Shown: positions 1 through 7,534 of the stretch, piece by piece
Layout of the letters: every line of letters starts with the position of its first letter
Numbering within the stretch: position 1 is the stretch's first letter
NCBI GenBank assembly: GCA_027356675.1
Contig: DAHVXO010000363.1
Location: forward strand, 1 to 13,148
Direction of reading: 5' to 3'
Source: Symbiobacteriaceae bacterium
Lineage (GTDB): Bacteria; Bacillota_E; Symbiobacteriia; Symbiobacteriales; Symbiobacteriaceae
Length of the DNA: 13,148 nt
Translations under genes and position numbers: made by a program
Notes under the pieces: model-generated
The model's database searches: none
What the model was told of the DNA's origin: nothing
What the model saw: only the letters and a program-made list of their open reading frames with translations

Positions 1-288
1 CGCCTCTTCCAGCGCGGCGTCGAGGTCCATACAACCCCCATGGAGTTCGATCTGCTGCGGGTGCTTTGCCGTACCCCTGGACGGGTCGTTGCGCGCGAAC
101 GATTGCTTTCCCTGGCCACCTGGCAGGCGATCAGCGGCTCGGCCCGCAACATCGATGTCCACGTTCGTTCGTTGCGCATGAAACTGGAGGATGACCCCGC
201 CAACCCGCGGCTGCTGGTCACAGTTCGCGGCTCCGGCTACTGTGTTCGTCCGGAAGTCCTGCAGCGATCGGAGGCTGGGCTCGCGTGA
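1..288 (+). CDS. OmpR/PhoB-family response regulator, C-terminal DNA-binding domain (5' truncated by window)
   Basis: The reading frame is open from base 1, so this is the 3' part of a longer gene whose receiver domain lies upstream. The visible 95 residues form a winged-helix effector domain: a V-x-x-T/L-P-x-E-F-x-L-L segment near the start, the recognition-helix region with RNIDVHVRSLRMKLEDD, and the closing hairpin VTVRGSGYCV. This pattern is diagnostic of OmpR-type transcription factors that bind direct repeats in promoters. Its TGA stop overlaps the GTG start of the HAD phosphatase, so the two are probably translationally coupled. It is a different protein from the complete PhoP-like regulator at 1202. 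Its partner kinase and target genes cannot be told from the window. Confidence 0.9.
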   Translation, partial: RLFQRGVEVHTTPMEFDLLRVLCRTPGRVVARERLLSLATWQAISGSARNIDVHVRSLRMKLEDDPANPRLLVTVRGSGYCVRPEVLQRSEAGLA

Positions 289-1124
289 ACAGATTCAAAA
301 TGCTTGTACTCGACATCGACGGGACGATTCTCAACAGTGCGGGGGCACTGTCGGCCCGCACGTGGTCAGCAGTTGTGCGGGCTCGCCATGCCGGGCTGTT
401 GGTCACCCTGGCCACAGGGCGCAACTGGGCTCAGAGTCAACCGGTGGCGGCGGAACTGGGGATCACCGGGCCGATCGTCGTCAGTAACGGCGCACTCGTG
501 GCCACACCGGGCACCGGTGAGGTTCTCCTTCACCGCCCGCTGGAGTCCCAAGTGGCCGTCCATGCCGTGCGCAGCTTGCAGCGGCTGGGATTTTGCGTCT
601 TTGCCAGCCGTGGCGAACTAGGTGGCGCTTCACTGTTGTTCGAGCAGCCACCGCTCAACCCGGCGGCGGCAAGGCTGCTGCAGCAGGATCCCGCATCGTG
701 TATGCAGGTTTACGATCTGGCCGGTGCGTCCGCTGCGGGCAACGCTCTGAAGGTCTTCACCGTCGACAGCGCCGAGGCAATTACGTCGGCCGCACCGCGC
801 CTGAGGCGGCACCTGCCGAGGGCCGCCGATCTACTCGTCATGCCCGAAGGGAACGGCTATGCACTGCTTGAAATCACGACTCCCGGTGTGACCAAGGCCA
901 CGGGCGTGCAGAGTCTCGCTACCCGGTACGGCCTGACGATGAACGATGTGATTGCAATTGGCGACAACCTGAACGATCTGGAACTCCTGCGGGCAGCCGG
1001 CCTCACCGTGGCGATGGGAAATGCTAGCGCAGAGGTCCAAAAAATCGCCGACATCGTCACGGACACCCATGACCGCGACGGCGTGGCCGCCTTCCTTGAG
1101 GAATACGTCTTCAAGGTGGCCTGA
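285..1124 (+). CDS. Cof-type HAD-IIB family phosphatase
   Basis: A 279-residue cytoplasmic hydrolase of the haloacid dehalogenase superfamily with a type IIB cap. All four catalytic motifs are visible: the nucleophile motif DIDGT with D10 and D12, motif II as LATGR with T44, the motif III lysine K204 in VTKATG, and motif IV GDNLND at residues 226-231, followed by the family-typical VAMGNA segment. Length fits the Cof family (about 260-290). Such enzymes hydrolyse small phosphorylated metabolites such as sugar phosphates or flavin phosphates; the substrate cannot be read from sequence. The GTG start overlaps the preceding stop codon by three bases, which supports that start. Its place just before phoP-phoR is compatible with a phosphate-scavenging role, but that is inference. 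Confidence 0.9.
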   Translation: MNRFKMLVLDIDGTILNSAGALSARTWSAVVRARHAGLLVTLATGRNWAQSQPVAAELGITGPIVVSNGALVATPGTGEVLLHRPLESQVAVHAVRSLQRLGFCVFASRGELGGASLLFEQPPLNPAAARLLQQDPASCMQVYDLAGASAAGNALKVFTVDSAEAITSAAPRLRRHLPRAADLLVMPEGNGYALLEITTPGVTKATGVQSLATRYGLTMNDVIAIGDNLNDLELLRAAGLTVAMGNASAEVQKIADIVTDTHDRDGVAAFLEEYVFKVA

Positions 1125-1201
1125 GTCGGGTGGTTGTAGAGGAGATGCACATATCTGTGGCAAACAAAGAGATCAGTGCACTCCGCAGGGAGGTAGGCCC
1201 C

Positions 1202-1909
1202 TTGCCAGACCGAATTCTCGTGGTCGACGATGAAGACTCGATCGTGCAGTTGATCACTTATAACTTGAAGCGGGCGGGCTTTGAGGTCGTAAGTGCGAGT
1301 AACGGCGAAGATGGGCTCGAACTCTCGCGCCGTGAAACATTCGACCTGCTGGTGCTTGATCTGATGCTGCCTGGTGTGGATGGCTTTGAGGTCTGCAAGG
1401 AGATTCGCAAGACCTCCCATGTGCCCATCCTGATGCTGACGGCTCGTGGCGAAGAGATCGATCGGGTGGTCGGCTTTGAAATCGGTGCCGATGACTACGT
1501 CACCAAACCGTTCAGCCCCCGTGAGCTGGTGGGCCGGGTCAAGGCCATTTTGCGCCGCACCCGGCGGGCACCCGAGCGGCCGCCCGATTATGAGACCGAT
1601 GCCCGGAGCTATGGCCCGCTGACCATCAACTTTGTCACCTACGAGGTGACGCGACATGGGGAGCGCGTGGATCTGACACCGACCGAGTTCCAGATTCTGA
1701 AACTCCTCAGCCAACATCCGGGCCGGGTCTTCAGTCGCGATGAACTGGTCGATCGGATCATGGGGACGGACTTCTTCGGCGATGTGCGGACCGTGGACGT
1801 CCATATCCGGCACCTGCGGTCGAAGATCGAAGCCAACCCGTCTGAGCCGGAGTTCATTGAGACTGTACGCGGTGCGGGTTACAAGTTCACGGGGGCGAAG
1901 CGGAAATGA
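1202..1909 (+). CDS. phoP: Phosphate regulon response regulator PhoP (PhoB-type)
   Basis: A two-component response regulator that, when phosphorylated, binds Pho boxes and activates phosphate-starvation genes. From the TTG at 1202 it has 235 residues, the usual PhoP/PhoB size. The receiver domain (about 3-120) shows the acidic pair D9/D10, the phosphoacceptor D53 in LDLMLPG, T80, and the conserved lysine K102 in TKPF. The C-terminal winged helix (about 135-232) carries TPTEFQILKLL, VDVHIRHLRSKIE and VRGAGYKF. I prefer the TTG because GGGAGGT at 1188-1194 sits 7 nt before it; upstream in-frame starts at GTG 1130, ATG 1145 and GTG 1157 would add a 15-24 residue tail not usual in the family. The gene overlaps phoR by ATGA. 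Assignment to the phosphate regulon rests on the pst genes just downstream. Confidence 0.9.
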   Translation: MPDRILVVDDEDSIVQLITYNLKRAGFEVVSASNGEDGLELSRRETFDLLVLDLMLPGVDGFEVCKEIRKTSHVPILMLTARGEEIDRVVGFEIGADDYVTKPFSPRELVGRVKAILRRTRRAPERPPDYETDARSYGPLTINFVTYEVTRHGERVDLTPTEFQILKLLSQHPGRVFSRDELVDRIMGTDFFGDVRTVDVHIRHLRSKIEANPSEPEFIETVRGAGYKFTGAKRK

Positions 1910-3309
1910 GGCGGCTGGAGCGGCAAGCCTTGCGCTACTTTCTCGGCCCCTTGATCGCCATCGTCCTGATCGGCGTGCCCTACCTGGCGTCTGGGCGGGT
2001 GCAGCGGGCCCTGGAGAGCGGACCCGATTGGGTGGACCTCCTGGTCTGGGTGGCCCTGGTTTTCTTCGCCTTGATTCCACCGGTTTGGGGCTACCGGATC
2101 ACCATGCGCATCGCCGCAGCGCTGGGGCAGTCCACCGAGGTGGTGCGACGGGTCGCTTTGGGCGATTTTTCGCGCACCCTGGCGGCCTGGGCCTCTGAAT
2201 CCAGTGACATGTTCGACCTTGAGCAGGGAATCAACGCCACGGCGATGCACTTGCAGGAGCGATTGGCCGAGTTGAACGCGGAGAAAACCCGGTTGGAAGC
2301 CGTCCTCGCAAATATGGCGGAAGGTGTGCTCCTGCTAGACGCCCAAAAGCACATTGTGTTGGTCAATCCGGCTGCCGAGGCGATGTTTGGCATCCAGCGG
2401 GCAGACGCGATTGGTCGCGACCACCTCGAGATCATGCACCATTTCGCCCTCGATCAGAGCCTGGATCGCGTTCTGGCGACCGGGGAACCGGAGTTGCTCG
2501 AGATCAAGCGGGCCCGCCCGGAAGAGCAGGTGCTAGAGGGGCGTATCGCGCCCGCGGGAAGGGCGGTCACCGAGTCCAAGGCCGTCCTGCTGGTCATGCG
2601 TGACATCACACGCTACCGGCGGCTGGAGCAGATGCGCACGGAGTTCGTCTCCAACGTCACCCACGAACTGCGGACCCCGCTCACCTCGATTAGCGGGTTT
2701 GCCGAAACGCTGCTGGAAGGCGCACTGGAGGACCCGGAGGCGGCGCGGCACTTCGTCGGCATTATCAAGCGGGAAAGTGACCAGCTGGGCCGGCTGATCG
2801 CGGACCTTCTGGACCTCTCCCGCATCGAATCCGGCAAGTGGCAGATGCGCAAGGAGCCCGTCCACCTGGCGACACTGGCCGCAGAGACTGTCGGGCGCCT
2901 GGCCACCAAGGCGGAGAGCCTCGGCGTTCAACTGGAGATCACCATCGCCGATGCGATTGCGGCCATCCCCGGTGACCCTGACCGGCTGGCTCAGGTCTTC
3001 ATCAACCTCGTCGACAACGCCCTCAAGTACACCCCCAGGGGCGGTCGGGTCACGGTATCAGCGACCGATGAAGAGCGGACCGTGCGAGTCAGCGTCGCAG
3101 ACACCGGCACGGGCATCCCCAAGGCGGACTTGCCACGAATCTTCGAGCGGTTTTACCGGGTGGATAAGGCTCGCTCACGCAGCACCGGTGGGACTGGGTT
3201 GGGCCTTTCCATCGTCAAACACATCATTGATGCGCACGGTGGCACCATAGGTGTCGTGAGTGACACCGGTAAGGGTGCCACTTTTACCTTTACACTACCC
3301 AAATCTTAA
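1906..3309 (+). CDS. phoR: Phosphate regulon sensor histidine kinase PhoR
   Basis: A 467-residue membrane histidine kinase. Two membrane segments (about 12-29 and 43-63) flank only about 14 extracytoplasmic residues, so there is no sizeable external sensor. A HAMP-like linker follows, then a PAS domain (about 120-225) beginning near LEAVLANMAEGVLLLD. The HisKA H-box is FVSNVTHELRTPLTS with phosphorylated H253. The ATPase domain has the N-box with N371 in LVDNALKYTP, the G1 box ADTGTGIP starting at A398, the F-box IFERFYRVDKARS and the G2 box GGTGLGLSIV. In this family the short periplasmic part fits a model in which phosphate status is read through the Pst transporter and PhoU rather than by direct ligand binding. 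The ATG start overlaps the phoP stop as ATGA. Confidence 0.92.
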   Translation: MRRLERQALRYFLGPLIAIVLIGVPYLASGRVQRALESGPDWVDLLVWVALVFFALIPPVWGYRITMRIAAALGQSTEVVRRVALGDFSRTLAAWASESSDMFDLEQGINATAMHLQERLAELNAEKTRLEAVLANMAEGVLLLDAQKHIVLVNPAAEAMFGIQRADAIGRDHLEIMHHFALDQSLDRVLATGEPELLEIKRARPEEQVLEGRIAPAGRAVTESKAVLLVMRDITRYRRLEQMRTEFVSNVTHELRTPLTSISGFAETLLEGALEDPEAARHFVGIIKRESDQLGRLIADLLDLSRIESGKWQMRKEPVHLATLAAETVGRLATKAESLGVQLEITIADAIAAIPGDPDRLAQVFINLVDNALKYTPRGGRVTVSATDEERTVRVSVADTGTGIPKADLPRIFERFYRVDKARSRSTGGTGLGLSIVKHIIDAHGGTIGVVSDTGKGATFTFTLPKS

Positions 3310-3369
3310 CCCCACCTTAACGCGACGCGTCCCCTTGTCTTAACCAGATCTCGTTAACGTTATGTTAGA
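3305..3369 (+). promoter_or_regulatory. Candidate Pho box (PhoP-binding direct repeats) and pst promoter region
   Basis: The spacer between phoR and pstC contains repeated TTAAC-type hexamers: CTTAAC at 3305-3310, CTTAAC at 3316-3321 (exactly 11 bp later), CTTAAC at 3339-3344, GTTAAC at 3353-3358 and GTTAGA at 3364-3369 (again 11 bp later). Known Gram-positive PhoP sites are direct TT(A/C/T)A(C/T)A-like hexamers at about one helical turn, so the match in motif, spacing and place is good. The first copy overlaps the end of phoR. A weak -10 candidate is TATGTT at 3361-3366, with no good consensus -35, as expected for an activator-dependent promoter. Binding by the PhoP encoded here is inferred. 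Confidence 0.6.
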
Positions 3370-3394
3370 TAGCCGCTCAGAGAGGGGACGCGTC
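3324..3394 (+). repeat. Perfect 12-bp inverted repeat spanning the pstC leader and ribosome binding site
   Basis: GACGCGTCCCCT at 3324-3335 is the exact reverse complement of AGGGGACGCGTC at 3383-3394, with 47 bases between. The right arm contains most of the AGAGGGG ribosome binding site of pstC and ends 2 bases before its TTG start. If transcription starts upstream of the left arm (for example phoR read-through), the arms could pair in mRNA and hide the ribosome binding site. If it starts inside the loop, only a DNA-level role would remain. No T-tract follows, so this is not an intrinsic terminator. Confidence 0.6.
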
Positions 3395-3396
3395 AC

Positions 3397-4263
3397 TTGA
3401 ACCGTGCTCACACCTCCGACCGCGTCGCCAAAGTTCTATTGACGCTCAGTGCGATCACTGTCTCAGTCGTCCTTGCCGCGATCTTGATCTTCGTCGGCAA
3501 AGAGGGCTTGATGACGTTCGTACACATAAGTCCCCTGGAGTTCTTCCTTAGCACCGATTGGAATCCACCACAGAATAAATTCGGTGCGTTGCCGTTCATG
3601 GCCGGTTCCGTCGCGGCAACCGCAGTCGCCCTGATCATTGGCGCTCCACTGGGTCTGGCCGGTGCAATCTTCATGGCCAAGGTCTCTCCCGGTTGGATGC
3701 GGGATTTGCTGCGGCAGGCGAGTAACCTGTTCGTCGGGATTCCCTCGGTCGTCTATGGGTTCGTCGGTATGACTATCCTCGTGCCCTGGGTGCGCAATCA
3801 CCTGGGCGGACAGGGCTATGGGGTACTCGTCGCCGGCATCATCCTCTCCATCATGGTGCTACCGACCATCATCGGCGTAACGGAAGATGCGCTGCGCGAG
3901 GTGCCCGTCGCCTTGGAGGAAGGGTCGCTGGGTTTGGGCGCGACACGGTGGCAGACCATCTGGCACGTGCTGGTGCCCGCCTCGCGGCCGCGAATCCTGG
4001 CCGGCATCATCCTCGCCTTTGCCCGCGCATTCGGTGAGACGACGGCCGTGCAGATGGTAATCGGCAACTCGCCCCGACTGCTTGGCAGCCTCACGACCGG
4101 CACGTCAACCCTGACCAGCCAGATCATTATGGAGATGGGGCAGACGCACCCCGGTTCGACCTGGAGCCGTGCGCTCTTCATGATGGCTTTCGGGCTCCTC
4201 ATCAACTCGCTGCTCATGATCGTGCTCGTCCGCTGGATTGGCAACCGGGGGGTGTCACGATGA
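3397..4263 (+). CDS. pstC: Phosphate ABC transporter permease PstC
   Basis: A 288-residue inner-membrane permease of the high-affinity phosphate importer. Six membrane segments can be seen (first about 12-34, last about 257-282). The PstC/PstA-type segment GIPSVVYGFVG lies near residue 114, and the EAA loop that contacts the ATPase reads EEGSLGLGATRWQTIWHVLVPAS (about 174-196), followed by the conserved FARAFGETTAVQMVIGN. The TTG start is preceded by AGAGGGG at 3381-3387 with 9 nt spacing. The product pairs with PstA to form the channel and overlaps pstA as ATGA. The gene directly follows the candidate Pho box, so it should be induced in phosphate limitation. Unusually, no pstS lies before it. 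Confidence 0.93.
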   Translation: MNRAHTSDRVAKVLLTLSAITVSVVLAAILIFVGKEGLMTFVHISPLEFFLSTDWNPPQNKFGALPFMAGSVAATAVALIIGAPLGLAGAIFMAKVSPGWMRDLLRQASNLFVGIPSVVYGFVGMTILVPWVRNHLGGQGYGVLVAGIILSIMVLPTIIGVTEDALREVPVALEEGSLGLGATRWQTIWHVLVPASRPRILAGIILAFARAFGETTAVQMVIGNSPRLLGSLTTGTSTLTSQIIMEMGQTHPGSTWSRALFMMAFGLLINSLLMIVLVRWIGNRGVSR

Positions 4264-5123
4264 GCAAGGCACGCATCTGGGACCGGGTAGCCACTGCGGT
4301 GCTTTGGGGATCCGGCCTGACCATCCTGATCGTGCTCTCGGCCTTTCTGATCCGGATCCTGGGGCAAGGGCTGCCGGTGCTTGACTGGCACTTCATCACC
4401 GCCAAGCCCAGGGCCCTGAACGCCGGCGGCGGCGTCGGACCGGAGTTGTTCAACACCTTTTACATCACGGGTTTATCCCTGCTCTTCTCCCTGCCCGTGG
4501 GCCTCGGGGCCGGCCTCTTCATGGCGGAATACGCCAAACCAGGTCCTGTGACCAATCTGATCCGCCTGAGTGTCGAAGCGCTGGCTTCGGTTCCTTCGAT
4601 CGTGTTGGGTCTATTCGGGATGATCCTCTGGGTGCAAGCACTGGGATGGGGCTTCACCATCCTCGGCGGTGCCCTGTCGCTCGCCCTGCTCAACCTGCCG
4701 GTTCTGGTCCGTGTGACGGAGGAAGCGGTCCGGGCTGTGCCGCTGTCTTACCGTGAAGGGAGCCTGGCTCTGGGCGCAACCCGCTGGCAAACCGTCAGCC
4801 GTGCGGTCTTCCCCAGCGCTCTGCCATCGGTCCTGACCGGCATCACGCTGGTCGCGGGACGGGCTATCGGCGAGACGGCCATCCTCATTTACACGGCGGG
4901 TGTGTCAGTGGCCCGCCAATTCCCGGAGTTCAACCTCATGGCCGCTGGTGAGACACTGGCGGTGCGCATCTGGGCGGTCAAGTCGGAAGGGTTGGTCCCT
5001 GACGCCGACAGCATCGCCGCCGGCACGGCTGCCCTGCTGGTGCTCGTCGTGCTCGCCTTCAACCTGCTCCTGGCCGCACCGCTCTACTGGTGGCAGCGGT
5101 CCCGCACTGGGCGGGCCCGTTAA
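4260..5123 (+). CDS. pstA: Phosphate ABC transporter permease PstA
   Basis: The second channel subunit of the phosphate importer, 287 residues with about six membrane helices (first about 13-37, last about 256-280). The LASVPSIVLGLFGM segment corresponds to the PstC counterpart, and the EAA loop is REGSLALGATRWQTVSRAVFPSALPSVLTG in two adjoining parts, followed by GRAIGETAILIYTAGVS, which is the PstA signature. The ATG start overlaps the pstC stop, so translation is coupled and 1:1 stoichiometry is likely. The C-terminus ends in a basic tail (WWQRSRTGRAR), consistent with a cytoplasmic end. The distinction from PstC is based on gene order and on the IYTAGVSVARQFP segment. Confidence 0.93.
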   Translation: MSKARIWDRVATAVLWGSGLTILIVLSAFLIRILGQGLPVLDWHFITAKPRALNAGGGVGPELFNTFYITGLSLLFSLPVGLGAGLFMAEYAKPGPVTNLIRLSVEALASVPSIVLGLFGMILWVQALGWGFTILGGALSLALLNLPVLVRVTEEAVRAVPLSYREGSLALGATRWQTVSRAVFPSALPSVLTGITLVAGRAIGETAILIYTAGVSVARQFPEFNLMAAGETLAVRIWAVKSEGLVPDADSIAAGTAALLVLVVLAFNLLLAAPLYWWQRSRTGRAR

Positions 5124-5144
5124 GCCTGAAGGAGGTCCTTGGCG

Positions 5145-5906
5145 TTGACAGATCAAGTACGCATCGCAGTGAACGACCTCTCCCTGTTCTACGGCACCTT
5201 CCGTGCCCTACGGGGAATTACGCTGGATATCCCGCAGAACCGGGTGATGGCCCTGATCGGTCCGTCCGGGTGCGGCAAGTCCTCCTTCCTGCGCACGGTC
5301 AACCGCATGAATGACCTGGTGCCCGGGGTGCGGGTTGAGGGGAAGATCCTGCTGGATCAGAAGGACATCTACGACCCATCTGTGGACGTCGTGCTCCTGC
5401 GCAAGCGGATTGGCATGGTCTTCCAGCGCCCGAACCCCTTCCCAATGTCGGTCTACGATAACGTGGCGTACGGGCCGCGCATCCACGGCGAGAGCCGCAA
5501 GGCCGTGCTCGACGAGGTCGTGGAGCGTTCCCTCGGCGATGCCGCCCTCTGGGAAGAGGTGAAGGATCGGCTGGGGAAGAGCGCCCTTGGGCTCTCCGGT
5601 GGACAGCAGCAGCGGTTGTGCATCGCCCGATCGCTGGCGGTCAAGCCCGAGGTGCTCCTGATGGACGAGCCGGCGTCAGCACTAGACCCCATCTCCACCG
5701 CGAAGATCGAGGACCTGATCCGGGACCTGCGTGAGCATTACACCATCGTCATCGTCACTCATAACATGCAGCAAGCCGCCCGGATCTCCGACAACACCGC
5801 CTTCTTCCTCTCCGGCGAACTGGTAGAGCACGGGTCCACGGGCGCCATGTTCACCAACCCAAAGGACCAGCGCACAGAGGATTACATCACCGGTCGCTTC
5901 GGCTAG
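5145..5906 (+). CDS. pstB: Phosphate ABC transporter ATP-binding protein PstB
   Basis: The ATPase that powers PstCA, 253 residues from the chosen start, the usual PstB size. Walker A is GPSGCGKSS (39-47), the Q-loop reads [14 protein letters not shown], typical of PstB, the ABC signature is LSGGQQQR (150-157), Walker B is [12 protein letters not shown] with D174 and E175, and the switch histidine is H206 in [14 protein letters not shown] chose TTG at 5145 because AAGGAGGT (5129-5136) then sits 8 nt upstream; the in-frame TTG at 5139 would leave only 2 nt. It follows pstA by 21 bases. The product is a cytoplasmic membrane-associated subunit, and PhoU is thought to act on this complex. Confidence 0.95.
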   Translation: MTDQVRIAVNDLSLFYGTFRALRGITLDIPQNRVMALIGPSGCGKSSFLRTVNRMNDLVPGVRVEGKILLDQKDIYDPSVDVVLLRKRIGMVFQRPNPFPMSVYDNVAYGPRIHGESRKAVLDEVVERSLGDAALWEEVKDRLGKSALGLSGGQQQRLCIARSLAVKPEVLLMDEPASALDPISTAKIEDLIRDLREHYTIVIVTHNMQQAARISDNTAFFLSGELVEHGSTGAMFTNPKDQRTEDYITGRFG

Positions 5907-5935
5907 GTCGGTTGCGAAAGGAGAGTGGATGGCAG

Positions 5936-6595
5936 ATGGCCACCAGGCAGTCATTTCATGAGCAGTTGAAGGCCCTCCAGCGCGACCTGCTGAAGATGGG
6001 CGTGCTTGTGACGGAGCAGATTGAGAAGGCTATGCAGTCGTTGGCCAAGGGCGATCTGGAGCTGGCCCGTAACGTGATCGACGGCGATGACACGGTCGAT
6101 GCCATGTTGATCGATATCGAGAAACGGTCACTCCAGTTGATGGCGCTCCAGCAGCCGATGGCTTCCGATTTGCGGACGATCGGCACGGCGCTGAAGATCG
6201 TGACGGACTTGGAACGCATGGCCGACCACGCCACGGACATTGCCAAAATCACGGTGCGCTTGGACCGCGAGCCGTTGATCAAGGAACTGGTATTGCTCCC
6301 GCGGATGGCAGAGCGAGTGCAGGTCATGATCCACGAGGCGCTGGAGGCGTATGTCAACCGGGATGTGGCGCGGGCTCGCACCATGACCGACTTGGATGAC
6401 GACGTGGATGCGACCTACCGCGAGGTCTTCGACGAACTGCTTGGGATCATGCAGACCCACCCACCGTCGGTGAAGCAGGCAACTTACCTGTTGCTGGTGG
6501 CGATGTACCTGGAGCGCATCGGGGACCATGCCACCAACCTGGGTGAGTGGACGATCTACATGGTGACAGGCGAACTGAAGGACCCGAATGCATGA
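5936..6595 (+). CDS. phoU: Phosphate transport system regulatory protein PhoU
   Basis: A 219-residue all-helical cytoplasmic protein built of two similar three-helix bundles. Each half carries the family metal-binding motif: LERMADHATDIAK in the first and LERIGDHATNLGEW in the second. PhoU connects the Pst transporter to PhoR and damps PhoR activity when phosphate is sufficient. I prefer ATG 5936 (MATRQSFHEQL), which gives the normal PhoU N-terminus; an AAAGGAG element lies at 5917-5923. A TTG at 5912 is in frame, but it lies upstream of that element. It is the last gene of the pst cluster and is followed by a strong hairpin. Confidence 0.95.
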   Translation: MATRQSFHEQLKALQRDLLKMGVLVTEQIEKAMQSLAKGDLELARNVIDGDDTVDAMLIDIEKRSLQLMALQQPMASDLRTIGTALKIVTDLERMADHATDIAKITVRLDREPLIKELVLLPRMAERVQVMIHEALEAYVNRDVARARTMTDLDDDVDATYREVFDELLGIMQTHPPSVKQATYLLLVAMYLERIGDHATNLGEWTIYMVTGELKDPNA

Positions 6596-6598
6596 TGA

Positions 6599-6624
6599 CA
6601 CCCCGGGGGGCGACCCTCGGGGTG
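6599..6624 (+). terminator. Hairpin after phoU, probable end of the pho/pst operon
   Basis: CACCCCGGGGG (6599-6609) pairs with CCCTCGGGGTG (6614-6624) over 11 bp with a single G-U pair, closed by the GNRA-type loop GCGA at 6610-6613. It begins 3 bases after the phoU stop. Only a short pyrimidine stretch (CTTCC) follows instead of a T-run, so it may be a weak intrinsic terminator or an mRNA 3'-end protecting hairpin. Confidence 0.5.
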
Positions 6625-6715
6625 CTTCCATTGGCAATCCCTTTCCACTGGAGACCGGTTCGACGCTCTGCACATAAGCTGGCCGGGATGATGAATGGAG
6701 GAGGCCTGGATCCTG

Positions 6716-7474
6716 ATGCAAGGCGGACCGTTTTACCCTCAATCTGCGTGGATGTTTGTTGAACAGCCGGCGATGGCGATGCCGGAGCGACCCGCGCGAG
6801 TCAGTCCCGAACAACTTGTTCAGGTGCTGTCACCGCTGACCTATGCAGCCGGTGAGGCGCTTCGGGGTGGAGCGCCGGTGGGTAGCGTTCTGCGGGAGTT
6901 CATCCTGGCCGGATTCCTGGTCGGGGCGGGAATGGCCCCGGTCGAAGCGCTCGAACTGGTGGGGCTGTGGCGGTCGGCCGGAGTCTCTCCCGGGTCAGGG
7001 CGAGGTGAGGCGGGTGAAGGGCGTGAGCACCCGGCCCCGGCGCCGGCCAAGAGCTATGAGCCCCTCTTGCGTTCCATGGAGACCGCCATGCGTGACGAGC
7101 TCACCGCCAGTGAATATTACGGTGCCCTGCGAGACATTGCCGAAGGCATGCCCCTGCGTGAAAAACAGGCTGTGGTCGCCTACATAGATCACGCCAGGGC
7201 TGACGAGCAGAAGCACCTGCGGATCCTCACTGAGCTGTACCGGGCGCTGTCGGGGCGTGTCCCCGAGGTGAAGCCAGAGCGGGTGGAGTTCGAGGGGCTG
7301 GCTGACGGCCTCCGGAAGGCGATGGAGATGGAGTACGAGGCGTTCGAAGAGTACCGGCGACTCTACTTGGATTATCCGGAGGAGCGGTTTCGCCGGGTCT
7401 TCTTCCTGCTGTTGACTGATGAGCTGGAGCACGCCACGCGCTTCAACTACGCCCTGCAGACGCTGGCAGGGTGA
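6716..7474 (+). CDS. Ferritin-like diiron-domain protein with an extra N-terminal helical region
   Basis: A 252-residue soluble protein in two parts. Residues 113-250 resemble a four-helix ferritin/rubrerythrin bundle with candidate metal ligands on each helix: E128 or E133 (DELTASEYY), E164 and H167 (DEQKHL), E204/E206 or E208 (EMEYEAFEEY), and E236 and H239 (DELEHATRF). Residues 28-90 form a separate helix-rich, glycine/alanine-rich region I do not recognise, joined by a disordered linker rich in G, E, P and A (about 91-112). The extreme N-terminus (MQGGPFYPQSAW) is proline- and aromatic-rich. ATG 6716 lies 11 nt after GGAGGAGG (6697-6704); ATG 6695 is in frame but has no ribosome binding site. 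Likely roles are iron handling or peroxide defence; substrate and partners are unknown. It stands alone between operons. Confidence 0.75.
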   Translation: MQGGPFYPQSAWMFVEQPAMAMPERPARVSPEQLVQVLSPLTYAAGEALRGGAPVGSVLREFILAGFLVGAGMAPVEALELVGLWRSAGVSPGSGRGEAGEGREHPAPAPAKSYEPLLRSMETAMRDELTASEYYGALRDIAEGMPLREKQAVVAYIDHARADEQKHLRILTELYRALSGRVPEVKPERVEFEGLADGLRKAMEMEYEAFEEYRRLYLDYPEERFRRVFFLLLTDELEHATRFNYALQTLAG

Positions 7475-7481
7475 TCGCACC

Positions 7482-7512
7482 CTAACACCGTCCCCCCCAG
7501 GTGAGGTACAAT
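7482..7512 (+). promoter_or_regulatory. Possible promoter for the RuvC-like/Gre fusion gene
   Basis: TACAAT at 7507-7512 is a good -10 match. CTAACA at 7482-7487 matches four of six -35 bases, but the 19-nt spacer is long. A start near 7519 would leave a very short leader before ATG 7535. The support is modest because the -35 is imperfect and a C-run occupies the spacer. Confidence 0.3.
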
Positions 7513-7534
7513 CGGGGGTGAGGTGAGTGTCAGG

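Noticed and set aside
857..2080. 407-codon open frame on the minus strand
   Set aside because: It lies antisense to the HAD phosphatase, phoP and phoR, which have clear family motifs; the product shows no recognisable domain and the frame is a by-product of GC-rich codon use.
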